From NCBI GenBank assembly GCA_938030915.1, contig CALHIO010000011.1, positions 1 to 36,256 of the forward strand: a stretch of DNA of 36,256 bases, given 5' to 3'. Below, in pieces: positions 16,250 through 23,800 of this stretch. Numbering within the stretch: the stretch's first letter is position 1; each line of letters begins with the position of its first letter. Position numbers and translations under genes: made by a program. This stretch comes from an uncultured Gemmatimonadota bacterium. Lineage in GTDB: Bacteria > Gemmatimonadota > Gemmatimonadetes > Longimicrobiales > Gaopeijiaceae. The notes under the pieces are model-generated. The model was not told the DNA's origin and searched no databases. It saw only the letters and a list, made by a program, of their open reading frames with translations.

Positions 16250-16266
16250 TCAATACCTTGTATTGA
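16250..16266. promoter_or_regulatory. Perfect palindrome upstream of the ribbon-helix-helix gene
   Basis: TCAATAC (16250-16256), CTT, GTATTGA (16260-16266), with perfect 7-base arms, ends 26 bases before the ATG at 16293. An AT-rich GATATTTT follows and could serve as a -10. Ribbon-helix-helix antitoxins bind such palindromes over their own promoters; the pairing with this gene is inferred. Confidence 0.6.
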
Positions 16267-16292
16267 TATTTTCGCGCCGGCAGATCGCCCGC

Positions 16293-16442
16293 ATGCGACA
16301 GAAGACGAGTCAGCTCCAGGGCCGCGTCAGCCCCGAGCAGAAAAGGCAGCTGAAGAAACTCCCCCGAGCGGCGGGCTTGTCGGTGTCGGAGTACGTGCTC
16401 GCAGCCGCACTGCCGAGCGAGAGCGAGGCACTCAGGGGATGA
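16293..16442 (+). CDS. Small ribbon-helix-helix protein, possible antitoxin
   Basis: A 49-residue ORF (MRQKTSQLQGRVSPEQKR at the N-terminus) whose pattern fits a CopG/MobC-like ribbon-helix-helix. It has a short basic strand (QLQGRV), a first helix (SPEQKRQLKKLPRAAG) and a second helix beginning SVSEYVLAAAL, where S-x-SEYV is the usual helix-2 start. It is preceded by a perfect palindrome. Its TGA overlaps the ATG of the next frame (ATGA, 16439-16442), the layout of an antitoxin followed by its partner. No strong ribosome-binding site is visible. The partner frame survives for only about 28 codons before running into the opposing dsbA-like gene. Confidence 0.65.
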   Translation: MRQKTSQLQGRVSPEQKRQLKKLPRAAGLSVSEYVLAAALPSESEALRG

Positions 16443-16522
16443 GTCACCCCGAGCACGCCCTCGAGCGCATCCGCACCTACCTCAACGACCGGCAGATCCC
16501 GAGTGACCTGGCTGCGCGCTGC
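16439..16522 (+). pseudogene. Truncated 5' remnant of the ribbon-helix-helix gene's partner
   Basis: A frame opens at an ATG overlapping the upstream stop and reads MSHPEHALERIRTYLNDRQI followed by PSDLAARCS, with strongly G/C third positions as in neighbouring genes. After about 28 codons it enters DNA that is the coding strand of the opposing DsbA-like gene, and the continuing frame to 17314 reads as arginine/histidine-rich antisense. I therefore treat only the first part as a real but truncated gene, possibly a toxin lost by deletion. It could also be chance. Confidence 0.35.
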
Positions 16523-17290
16523 TCAGCCCTCGCCGGGGTCGCCCTCCGCCGCTTCGAGTGCCTCCAACTGGGCGTGCGCCGCTGTCAGCACATCACGGAA
16601 CATGTCCAGCGGCAGCGCTCCCTGAAGCGGGGGCCATCCCAGAACCACGAACGTCGGCGTACCCCGCACACCTATCTGACCGGCGAGCGTCGTAGCGGAC
16701 GCGATCCTCGGGATTCGCTCGTCCGCATCCATGCACGTGTTGAAGGTGCCCATGTCGATACCGAGACCACTCACCCATCCCTGCACGAGCGAACCGGGGT
16801 CGGAGGAGCGCTTCCAGGCCCCCTGGTCGGCCCAGAGCCGGGCGTTCAAGGCCTCGAAGGCCGCCGGGCTCTGAGCGTATGTGCACTCCACAGCCTCAGT
16901 CACCGCCAGAGAATTCTCGAACATGCCGGTGATGTACGGAACGAACTTCCACTCGACCATCCCGGTCTCGATGAACTCCTCACGGATCGCACCGAAGCTC
17001 TCTTCATGGAATTGACGGCAGAATCCGCACCCGTAGTCCGACATCTCGACGACTTTCACGAGAGCGGTCGTGTCGCCCCGGTTGAAGCCGACCTGAGCCA
17101 CCGATACGCGCGCGCCCTGAGATGCCATTGCCGGGTCCACAGCCAGCGGGGTGGACATGCCATCGCCCGCGGGCTGGGCCAGCAGGGCACGCGTGAGGTC
17201 CTCGGTTCCGTCGGTCTCGGCATCACCGGAGGCACAGGAAGCCGCGCCCACCAGCGCGAAGACGAGGAGCGCTCGGAGTCCTGCGTTCAT
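16523..17290 (-). CDS. DsbA-like thioredoxin-fold lipoprotein
   Basis: A 255-residue lipoprotein: a signal peptide with lipobox GAASC (Cys19), then a thioredoxin fold of the DsbA/BdbD (thioredoxin_4) type. The redox motif is CGFC at residues 88-91 within EMSDYGCGFCRQFHEE, and the cis-proline loop is GTPTFVVLG. A long helical insertion between them matches DsbA-like proteins. It should act in the periplasm as a thiol oxidase, reductase or isomerase. The ATG at 17290 overlaps the ccdA stop (TGATG), and the pairing with CcdA suggests it receives electrons across the membrane and is kept reduced. An upstream extension of the frame reads through ccdA antisense-style and is rejected. Confidence 0.9.
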   Translation of the reverse strand: MNAGLRALLVFALVGAASCASGDAETDGTEDLTRALLAQPAGDGMSTPLAVDPAMASQGARVSVAQVGFNRGDTTALVKVVEMSDYGCGFCRQFHEESFGAIREEFIETGMVEWKFVPYITGMFENSLAVTEAVECTYAQSPAAFEALNARLWADQGAWKRSSDPGSLVQGWVSGLGIDMGTFNTCMDADERIPRIASATTLAGQIGVRGTPTFVVLGWPPLQGALPLDMFRDVLTAAHAQLEALEAAEGDPGEG

Positions 17291-18024
17291 CAGAGATCCA
17301 GGTTGATGAGCTGACCCATCCCGGCGAGGAATGCCGTCAAACTCGCGAAACGACCGGTAACCATAAGTAAACCGATCGCAATGAGCACGGTTCCAGCCAC
17401 GCGCTGTAGTGGGACCATCCACGCGCGCGCTCGCGCGCTCCCAGCGAGGAACCAGTTCAGTGCAACCGAAGCCGCGACGAAGGGAATGCCGAGCCCGAGC
17501 GCGTACGCGGCCAGAAGGATCGTCCCCTCCACCATCGTCGTCTCGAGGCTCGCATAGAGCAGGATGGAGCCCAGAATCGGTCCGATGCATGGCGTCCAGC
17601 CAGCACCGAAGGCGACCCCCACGACAAGCGAGCCCAGGGCACTGACGGGCTGGGACCGCATGTGCACGCGAATCTCGCGATACAGGGCAGGGAGTCGCAG
17701 CACACCGAGAATGAAGAGACCGAAAAGGATCATGACGATCCCACCGATCCGGTTCACCCAAGGCAACGACTGAGCGACAGCGGTCCCAAAAGAGGTCGCG
17801 ACCAGCCCCATGGTCATGAACACGAGCGAGAAGCCCAGCACAAACAGTGTCGAGTGGATCGCCGCTCGCCTGCGCACGGCCGGCGTGGCGTGGTCCGAGA
17901 GCTCACCCAGCGTCAGCCCGGACACGAACGCCAGATAGCTGGGCACCACCGGCAGGATGCACGGCGACAGGAACGAGACGAAGCCCGCAAGAAACGCCAG
18001 CGGAAGCGAGATCTGGATCTCCAC
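17290..18024 (-). CDS. ccdA: CcdA/DsbD-like transmembrane thiol:disulfide carrier
   Basis: A 244-residue membrane protein with six hydrophobic segments. The two redox cysteines lie in the conserved contexts LSPCILPVVPSY (Cys22) and GWTPCIGP (Cys146), as in CcdA and the central domain of DsbD. It moves reducing equivalents from cytoplasmic thioredoxin to periplasmic acceptors. The acceptor here is probably the DsbA-like lipoprotein encoded immediately downstream (stop/start overlap). In other bacteria CcdA supports cytochrome c maturation; this genome needs that, as it encodes c-type cytochromes at 28759 and 29222. The start is a GTG at 18024 without a clear ribosome-binding site. The RDD gene precedes it by 51 bases. 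Confidence 0.9.
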   Translation of the reverse strand: MEIQISLPLAFLAGFVSFLSPCILPVVPSYLAFVSGLTLGELSDHATPAVRRRAAIHSTLFVLGFSLVFMTMGLVATSFGTAVAQSLPWVNRIGGIVMILFGLFILGVLRLPALYREIRVHMRSQPVSALGSLVVGVAFGAGWTPCIGPILGSILLYASLETTMVEGTILLAAYALGLGIPFVAASVALNWFLAGSARARAWMVPLQRVAGTVLIAIGLLMVTGRFASLTAFLAGMGQLINLDL

Positions 18025-18075
18025 GCTCGCGCTAGGGGCTGAGGCCTGTCACGACTCGACGCCCACGGATCCCGC

Positions 18076-19323
18076 TCATAACGCCGACTCCCAGTCCACG
18101 ACCTTCTGCGCTCCTTCTCTGACGACAACGGTTCCCACAATCCGGTCATGGATCGCCTGACGGTTGGCGTCCCACCAGACCTGGGCGAAGCCGAGCAAGC
18201 CGGTGGCCAGCCCCGCTGCGTACCCCCCCGCTCGCTCGAACGCCGTCCACCATGTGATCGCTTCACCATCCAGGCGAACGACGCGAACGCCCATCAAGCG
18301 CTTCCCGACCGTCTGACCGTTCCACCAGGAGAGAAATACGCTCATATAGAGTGCCGCCCAACCGAAGCCGAAGCCGAGCTCGTCGAGCCGGTCCCTGAGC
18401 CAACCGAACAATCCCCCTTCCGAGGCCTCCGCCAGATCCTCCTGGGCCGTCGCGAGGGCCTGCTCGCTCGCTTCGAGGCGACGAGACAACTCCTCCGACC
18501 GGGTCTCGAGAACGAAGAGCGTGTCCGATGCGACCACCGGGCTCAGTCGGCGCTCCAGCGCTGTCCGGTAGACGGGATCCGATCCCGGTTCCTCGAGCAG
18601 AGCCGCGTACGTCGTCAGAGCCTCTTCGTCCGACAGATCAGCCGCGCGCGCGCGGGCATCCGCCGCCGCCCCCCGATCGACATCGATCCGGTCCCGATCC
18701 GCTCCTTCAGCGAGCAATCGTTCGACCGTCTCGGCCCACTCCGCACTCCACTCCTGGTCCTCCGGTGGAAGCCCGAACAGCGCGGCCCGAAGACTCTCCT
18801 CGTCCCACCCCCCGGCCCGCGCAAGGCGCACGAGTTGACCCGCGAGTGACTCGGCCTCATCGATCGAACCGGCCTCACTCAACTCGGCGGCCAACCCGGC
18901 CGCCTGGAGACCTGTGAACACTGTGCCGGCCGAGGAGACGACACCCGACACGGCTTCCTCGGAGGACCTGCTATCCTCTCCTCCGAAGGACGGCCCGAGT
19001 GCGATCCAGAGGGACGCTGTGATCATGGCGATCACAATGCCGAGGCAACCAACGGAAACGCGCATGGCCCGACCGAACACGCTGTTGCGCACCTTGGTGC
19101 GTTTGAAGCCTGCCCGCATGAAAAACGCCGCCGCTACGACACCCAGGATGAGCGCGAAGCTCTTCGTCACCGCGGTGATGAGCCCGATCACGACGCCATC
19201 GATCATCAACGCGGCCGCCCTCCGGCGGGGAGAGGCGAGTGGCATGCCGATCAGGTCTTCGGAGACCTCGAAGGCATCGGGGGTGATGATGCTGCGTGGG
19301 TCATGGTGGGTCGACGTGGCCAT
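18076..19323 (-). CDS. RDD family membrane protein with a large helical insertion
   Basis: A 415-residue protein. The N-terminal part contains SPRRRAAALMIDGVVIGLI (about residues 31-49), matching the first RDD helix with its Arg and Asp. The C-terminal part contains SWWNGQTVGKRLMGVRVVRLDG and ends with HDRIVGTVVV, matching the end of RDD domains. Between them, about residues 120-310 form an acidic, Ala/Glu-rich helical region with a predicted coiled coil (LSRRLEASEQALATAQEDL), so the RDD fold appears split by an insertion. Two further helices (about residues 50-115) precede the insertion. The role of RDD proteins is poorly defined. It follows the HTH/zinc-ribbon gene by 10 bases and precedes ccdA in one minus-strand operon. 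Confidence 0.85.
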   Translation of the reverse strand: MATSTHHDPRSIITPDAFEVSEDLIGMPLASPRRRAAALMIDGVVIGLITAVTKSFALILGVVAAAFFMRAGFKRTKVRNSVFGRAMRVSVGCLGIVIAMITASLWIALGPSFGGEDSRSSEEAVSGVVSSAGTVFTGLQAAGLAAELSEAGSIDEAESLAGQLVRLARAGGWDEESLRAALFGLPPEDQEWSAEWAETVERLLAEGADRDRIDVDRGAAADARARAADLSDEEALTTYAALLEEPGSDPVYRTALERRLSPVVASDTLFVLETRSEELSRRLEASEQALATAQEDLAEASEGGLFGWLRDRLDELGFGFGWAALYMSVFLSWWNGQTVGKRLMGVRVVRLDGEAITWWTAFERAGGYAAGLATGLLGFAQVWWDANRQAIHDRIVGTVVVREGAQKVVDWESAL

Positions 19324-19333
19324 CGGGCTTCAC

Positions 19334-19780
19334 TCAGCGGCGCCGCGCCCAGAGGACGAGGGCGAGCCCGACCGCAGCCCCGATCATCGCCCCGCCTGCG
19401 ATCGTCCCCATGCGAGGTGAACGCATCGAGGCAAGGGGAACTCCGGGCTCATCGTGGAGATCCGTGTCATCGACCCCCGGGACATCATCGTCCCCAGTCA
19501 CATGGCCAGCGTCGTAACTTATGGTCTGATCAGAACTTCCGGACCAGTCACAGTTCGGGCACATGAGTTGATCGCGGTCTCGGGCCGTCCGATTCGACCA
19601 CCCGACTTCGTCTCCGCACAGCGGGCATCCGGCACCGCTGGGGAGGTGGACCAGGGCTGCGTACAACGCCCCCTTCGAAAGATCGAGATCCTCTGCGATC
19701 TGATTCACGCTGCGGGTCGAGCCCCAGTACAACTCATTCGCGTTCGCCGCGATCTCTGGCGTGACCTCGGAGGCGTGCAT
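19334..19780 (-). CDS. Small membrane-anchored protein with helix-turn-helix and zinc ribbon
   Basis: 148 residues. The N-terminal half has a helix-turn-helix-like segment (TRSVNQIAEDLDLSKGALY, residues 22-40). A four-cysteine zinc ribbon follows (C52-P-L-C55 and C74-P-N-C77), then an acidic Asp-rich linker (about 95-115) and one C-terminal transmembrane helix (about 124-143) ending in RRR. ATG at 19780 is chosen because AGGAGA lies about 7 bases upstream; an earlier in-frame ATG at 19855 lacks a ribosome-binding site. This order would place the DNA-binding-like part in the cytoplasm, tethered to the membrane. I do not recognise a named family. It is first in the operon with RDD, ccdA and the DsbA-like gene. 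Confidence 0.75.
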   Translation of the reverse strand: MHASEVTPEIAANANELYWGSTRSVNQIAEDLDLSKGALYAALVHLPSGAGCPLCGDEVGWSNRTARDRDQLMCPNCDWSGSSDQTISYDAGHVTGDDDVPGVDDTDLHDEPGVPLASMRSPRMGTIAGGAMIGAAVGLALVLWARRR

Positions 19781-19905
19781 GGCGTGTCTCCTCTCGTGCC
19801 TTGACCGGTCTTGCTCGTTAGGAGAAGATAACTCCTCATGCCATATGTCGCACATCCGTAAGTCGGCTTCCGACGCACAGTTCCACCCCTAACCGCTTCA
19901 TTGCC

Positions 19906-20565
19906 TTGGTCTCCGGCGCACTCAGGATCCCCGTTTCTCACGGTCACCTCGAGGCTCTCGTCAAAGAGCCGGAAGGATCGATTCGCGGCGCGGCGGTGAT
20001 GTGTCATCCGCATCCACTTCACGGAGGCACGATGCACACCAAGGCCGTCTACCGAGCGTCCCAGGGGATGAACGATGCCGGGCTGGTCACGCTTCGCTTC
20101 AATTTCCGCGGCGTCGGCTTGAGTACCGGAAGCCACGACGAAGGCGTGGGAGAGCAGGACGACCTGAAGGCGGCACTCGACTGGCTCGAAGGAGCGTTTC
20201 CACACCTGCCGCTCCTCGTCGGAGGGTTCTCCTTCGGCTCCATGGTCGGACTCTCGGTGGGCGCCCGGGACGACCGGGTGGTCGGCATGCTCGGGCTCGG
20301 ACTTCCAGTGGATCTCGACGATCGATACGACTACAGCTACCTCGCCACCACGGAAAAGCCGATCCTCGTGGTGCAGGGCGAGCAGGACGAGTTCGGCTCG
20401 GGGTCACACGTAGCTCGAACGCTCGCTCCCTTCGGCAGTCATATCACTCTGGTCCGTATCCAGGACACCGATCACTACTTCGAAGGGAAGCTGGAAGAAC
20501 TTCGGACCGCTGTTCGGGGATACTATGACGCTGGCCCGGGAGCGAGGCTTCTGGCCGCCATCTGA
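19906..20565 (+). CDS. Alpha/beta hydrolase (COG2945-like)
   Basis: A 219-residue cytoplasmic alpha/beta hydrolase. The early HPHPLHGGTMH segment (about residues 34-44) forms the oxyanion region typical of COG2945. RFNFRGVGLSTGS follows, then the nucleophile elbow GGFSFGS (Ser near residue 110). The acid lies in GEQDEFG and the catalytic His in DTDHYFEGK, so the triad is complete. Substrates of this family are not well established. The only plausible start at the right position is a TTG at 19906, without a visible ribosome-binding site, so the message may be weakly translated or leaderless. It heads a four-gene plus-strand cluster with small gaps. Confidence 0.85.
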   Translation: MVSGALRIPVSHGHLEALVKEPEGSIRGAAVMCHPHPLHGGTMHTKAVYRASQGMNDAGLVTLRFNFRGVGLSTGSHDEGVGEQDDLKAALDWLEGAFPHLPLLVGGFSFGSMVGLSVGARDDRVVGMLGLGLPVDLDDRYDYSYLATTEKPILVVQGEQDEFGSGSHVARTLAPFGSHITLVRIQDTDHYFEGKLEELRTAVRGYYDAGPGARLLAAI

Positions 20566-20577
20566 TCGGAGGGAGTC

Positions 20578-20829
20578 ATGCGCAGTCGGGACCGTGTCCT
20601 GCAAAGCCTCGAGAACGTCTACCGCACTGCGTTCAGCGCTGCGGAGGGGGCAGGCAATGCGGAGCGCATGGAGACGCTCGACATGGAGTACCAGCGAGAC
20701 CAGCTGCAGCTGGAGGTTCTTCTGGACATCCGTGACCTGCTCAGCCCCGAGCCGGAGGATTCGGCGGACCGGACAATCTCCCTCCTCGAGAAGGCACAAA
20801 GTATTCGCAAGCTGACCAAGCTCCGTTGA
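20578..20829 (+). CDS. Conserved-looking small protein of unknown function
   Basis: An 83-residue, mostly helical, charged protein without cysteines, signal peptide or membrane segment. It has a strong ribosome-binding site (GGAGGGAG just before the ATG), begins 12 bases after the hydrolase stop and ends one base before the GTG of the adenosyltransferase gene. This arrangement argues for a genuine, co-translated gene. The middle (METLDMEYQRDQLQLEVLL) looks amphipathic and could mediate dimerisation. I do not recognise the family. Confidence 0.75.
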   Translation: MRSRDRVLQSLENVYRTAFSAAEGAGNAERMETLDMEYQRDQLQLEVLLDIRDLLSPEPEDSADRTISLLEKAQSIRKLTKLR

Positions 20830-20830
20830 C

Positions 20831-21394
20831 GTGAAGATCTATACGAAGACCGGCGACGCCGGTGACACGGCCCTGTTCGGTGGTGGCCGGGTAGGAAAGG
20901 ACCACATTCGGGTTGCGACCTACGGCACCGTCGACGAGCTGAACGCGTCGATCGGATGGGCCGCTACACAGGTTGTCGACGCGCAGATCCGGAACCGCCT
21001 GTCCCTCCTCCAGCATGACCTCTTCACGATCGGGTCCGAGTTGGCCACGCCGCCCCCCCGTGACGGCCGCTCTCGACCCGAGGTGCCTCTCCTGCCGAGT
21101 GGGCGAATCGGTGAGATGGAGGCGTGGATGGACCTGGCGGACGCCGAGCTGCCCGAGCTCCGGGCCTTCGTGCTGCCTGGCGGAACATCCGGAGCCGCCG
21201 CCCTCCATGTCGCGCGGACCATTTGTCGACGTGCCGAGCGTGCCGTGGTGCACCTCGCTGCCACCGAAGCGGTGGACCCGGACGTCCTCACCTACCTGAA
21301 CCGGTTGTCGGATCTTCTCTTCACGCTCGCGAGGCTGGAGAACGAACGACATGGTACGGGCGACGTCGAGTGGGAGAAGAACCCCGAGCTCTGA
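20831..21394 (+). CDS. PduO-type cob(I)alamin adenosyltransferase
   Basis: A 187-residue protein with the N-terminal signature MKIYTKTGDAGDTALFGGGRV, the ATP-binding segment of PduO-type ATP:corrinoid adenosyltransferases. ATYGTVDELNASIGWA and the C-terminal ARTICRRAERAVVHL and LNRLSDLLFTLAR helices follow, both highly characteristic. It transfers the adenosyl group of ATP to reduced cobalamin, making coenzyme B12 for enzymes such as methylmalonyl-CoA mutase. The start is GTG, one base after the stop of the preceding small gene. No other cobalamin gene is in the window, so it probably serves salvaged corrinoid. Confidence 0.93.
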   Translation: MKIYTKTGDAGDTALFGGGRVGKDHIRVATYGTVDELNASIGWAATQVVDAQIRNRLSLLQHDLFTIGSELATPPPRDGRSRPEVPLLPSGRIGEMEAWMDLADAELPELRAFVLPGGTSGAAALHVARTICRRAERAVVHLAATEAVDPDVLTYLNRLSDLLFTLARLENERHGTGDVEWEKNPEL

Positions 21395-21411
21395 CCGGGC
21401 GTGCGGAGCAG

Positions 21412-21963
21412 ATGGCGCGTTCCCTGCGCGCTGCACTGCGGGCCCACGGAGCAAGTCCCGAAGAGCAGGAAGAGGTTCTGCACGCCTTCAAACTCGCCAT
21501 GGGACCGCGCCTTGTCGCGTTGCAGGACGATCACCATCCGGCGTGGCTGCACCCCGGGCGATCCCCGTTGATTCTCCTTCACGATGTGGAGCGCGTGGAC
21601 CCCGCCTTCTTGATCGTTGCAGCTCTTCACGAGTCGCTGGATGGCGGGCTGCGGGTACCGTTGCATGATATCGAGAACGACGTCGGACCTGCGGCAGTTC
21701 AAGCCCTGGAGCAGATTCCCATGCCGGGAGACGAGCAGCTGGTCGAGCGCCTTCTGCTTCTGAGTCCCGGGCTGGCTCTGGCCGCCCTGGCCGAACGGCT
21801 CGATCAACTTCGGCATCTGCATCTGCGCGACGACCTGATCGACCAATGGGCGGACACCCACGCAGAAGTGTCCGCGGGATGGCTCCCGTTCGCAGCACGG
21901 ATCGACGGTACGCTGACGAGACGCTACGCCCACTGGGTCAGGACGTTCGCGAGGCGACTGTGA
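21412..21963 (+). CDS. Diverged SpoT/Mesh1-like HD-domain protein
   Basis: 183 residues, all helical. The layout fits the alarmone-hydrolase HD fold. HPGRSPLILL (His47) corresponds to the first metal ligand. AALHESLD (residues 70-77) takes the place of the usual ALLHDxxED. LAERLDQLRHL (126-136) takes the place of KLADRxxNxR. Both aspartate ligands are therefore glutamate here (Glu74 and Glu128), while His47 and His73 are kept. The ATG at 21412 has GGAG 3 bases away; it lies 17 bases after the adenosyltransferase stop. Function is inferred only from this pattern: it could be a (p)ppGpp hydrolase, hydrolyse another nucleotide, or be inactive. Confidence 0.7.
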   Translation: MARSLRAALRAHGASPEEQEEVLHAFKLAMGPRLVALQDDHHPAWLHPGRSPLILLHDVERVDPAFLIVAALHESLDGGLRVPLHDIENDVGPAAVQALEQIPMPGDEQLVERLLLLSPGLALAALAERLDQLRHLHLRDDLIDQWADTHAEVSAGWLPFAARIDGTLTRRYAHWVRTFARRL

Positions 21964-22012
21964 CCACCCCCTGGTCGACGCCGCGTCATGGTCGGCGCAC
22001 CTGAGAGGTCCG

Positions 22013-23365
22013 TCAGTTGCCTCTGGTGTAGATGGCCCAAACGCCGTTTCCGCCACCGAGTCCGAAGAGATTCCCGGCCTCCACCGGCTTGTAGATCACC
22101 ATGCGTTCAATGGCATCCGGTGACAGCCGGAGGGCCATGTCGGGATCCGTCGCCCGAACATCGTTGACGTAGATCATCATCTCGACGCATCCGGCCCTGT
22201 TCATCTTCACCTGCCCGGTGCTGTAGCCCACACAGATCACGCCGTTCGACTGGTGGCGGACGATGACCCCCGGAACGCGAAGGGAGCGAATGACGTCGGA
22301 CGCATCACGGGACCTCTGGCGTACCGTGTCGATCTCGTCCCGCGTGATCACGATACCCCCTCTCCGCCGAGCCATCTCCACCGGTGGAGGCTCCGTCGAT
22401 ACCGTGATCGGAGCGATCGGAATCGGTCGTGTGTCCAGCATCATGTCGACCAGGAGGCGCTGGCCCGTGGACACCACGAGCGTGTCCATCTTCGTCCCAT
22501 AGGCGATGTGCTCCATCATGAGCATGTAGGTACCCGCAGGAACGCGGTCGAACTCGAAGTGGCCACGACCGTCACTCAGCGCCGTGAACCCCGTCCCGCG
22601 AATCCATGCGACTGCGCCTTCGATGCCCACACCCGACGTCGCGTCCCTCAGCGTGCCCGTGATATGAGACGGAGCCAGCGCGTAGAGCGGAAGGTCGACC
22701 TCCGTATAGCCGTCATGCAGGTCGACCTCACGTCGGCGGCTTTGTCGACCGATGTAGTCCACGCCGGCCAGAACCGGCCGATCCGACGGCACATCGCACG
22801 CCCGGAACCAGCCATCCGGGCTGGTCCGCACGTGCGTCCATGCGGCCTTCGCGCGCTCATCGGACTCCCAGGAGAGCGTCACCAGCGACCCGCCGAGCGG
22901 TACCCCGGACCCTCCGTCATAGACACGGCCCGCGATAATCCCTGCATTCGAAGGTCGGGCCTCGAGCAGGCACTGTGACCGAGCGACGGTAGCCCGTGAC
23001 GGCGTCGCCAGATCCACCTCCAGCGGAGTTCCGGATACGGCGATCGCAAGCGGGCCGGGAGAGACGCCCATTTCACCGAGACGGGTATGGAAGAAGAGGA
23101 GACTGTACTCTCCTTCCGGCACACCTTCGATGCGATACCTACCCTGGGCATCCGACACCGCGCGGTGCGGCGTATCCCAGAGGAAGACGGCCGCATCCTC
23201 GAGCGGTGACCCGGAAATCGAGTCCCAGACGGAGCCGGTCACGACCCCCTGCGAAGCACCGGCATCCACCTGTGCGTGGACCTTCGCGCGGGACGCGCGC
23301 GTCGCCGGCAGGCCAAGCAGAACAATTGCGATTGCGAGGAAAATCGGGGGCGTCTGGTACGGCAA
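22013..23365 (-). CDS. Secreted protein with carboxypeptidase-regulatory-like domains and a C-terminal TonB-plug-like domain (paralogue of 10833-12197)
   Basis: 450 residues. A signal peptide ends near KVHAQ (about residue 32). Three carboxypeptidase-regulatory-like sandwiches follow, with cores GSVWDSISGSPLEDAAV, GRVYDGGSGVPLGGSLV and GTLRDATSGVGIEGAVAW. The C-terminal 130 residues are plug-like: ITRDEID, then DVIRSLRVPGVIV, MIYVNDV, and an end reading AIERMVIYKPVEAGNLF plus GLGGGNGVWAIYTRGN. No barrel follows. The domain order and terminal motif match the protein at 10833-12197. The start codon is TTG with AGGGAA upstream; no ATG or GTG fits before the signal peptide. It is transcribed alone. 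Confidence 0.82.
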   Translation of the reverse strand: MPYQTPPIFLAIAIVLLGLPATRASRAKVHAQVDAGASQGVVTGSVWDSISGSPLEDAAVFLWDTPHRAVSDAQGRYRIEGVPEGEYSLLFFHTRLGEMGVSPGPLAIAVSGTPLEVDLATPSRATVARSQCLLEARPSNAGIIAGRVYDGGSGVPLGGSLVTLSWESDERAKAAWTHVRTSPDGWFRACDVPSDRPVLAGVDYIGRQSRRREVDLHDGYTEVDLPLYALAPSHITGTLRDATSGVGIEGAVAWIRGTGFTALSDGRGHFEFDRVPAGTYMLMMEHIAYGTKMDTLVVSTGQRLLVDMMLDTRPIPIAPITVSTEPPPVEMARRRGGIVITRDEIDTVRQRSRDASDVIRSLRVPGVIVRHQSNGVICVGYSTGQVKMNRAGCVEMMIYVNDVRATDPDMALRLSPDAIERMVIYKPVEAGNLFGLGGGNGVWAIYTRGN

Positions 23366-23533
23366 GGGAGTTCCCTGAGTGAGTGACCTCGTGAGCGGGC
23401 CTCGTCCCCTACCATACGTGACCCGCAGCGATTTCGTACAAGTCGTCCCGGACCCTCAGAACATGCTTGCCACGCCCGACGCAACTGTACAGCTTCTTGG
23501 CGCCTGAGGACCTCATCCGGACGTACAGGATCC

Positions 23534-23767
23534 ATGACCTACATCATCGTTGAGCCCTGCATCGACACAAAGGATGCGAGCTGCGTCGAAGTGTGCCCCG
23601 TCGACTGCATTTACGAGGGTGAGGATCAATACTACATCCACCCGGACGAGTGCATCGATTGCGGAGCCTGCGAGCCCGAGTGCCCGGTTCAGGCGATCTT
23701 CCCCGACACGGATGTCCCCAGCGAGTGGACGAGCTTCGTGGCCAAGAACGCCGAGCACTTCGAGTAG
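23534..23767 (+). CDS. fdxA: 7Fe ferredoxin ([3Fe-4S][4Fe-4S])
   Basis: A 77-residue ferredoxin. The cysteine spacing C9-x7-C17-x3-C21-P and C40-x2-C43-x2-C46-x3-C50-P matches seven-iron ferredoxins. By comparison with Azotobacter FdI, Cys9, 17 and 50 should bind the 3Fe cluster and Cys21, 40, 43 and 46 the 4Fe cluster, with Cys25 free. The protein is short and lacks the C-terminal extension of FdI, like those of Thermus and many other bacteria. AGGA lies 5 bases before the ATG. A strong terminator follows 33 bases after the stop, so it is monocistronic. It is a general soluble electron carrier; its partners are not in the window. Confidence 0.93.
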   Translation: MTYIIVEPCIDTKDASCVEVCPVDCIYEGEDQYYIHPDECIDCGACEPECPVQAIFPDTDVPSEWTSFVAKNAEHFE

Positions 23768-23800
23768 ATCCACGCTCAGCAAGAGACTTCGAGAACGACA

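Noticed and set aside
16523..17314. Continuation of the truncated partner frame through the dsbA-like gene
   Set aside because: From about 16523 the frame is simply the complement of the DsbA-like coding sequence, which has strong motifs on the other strand.
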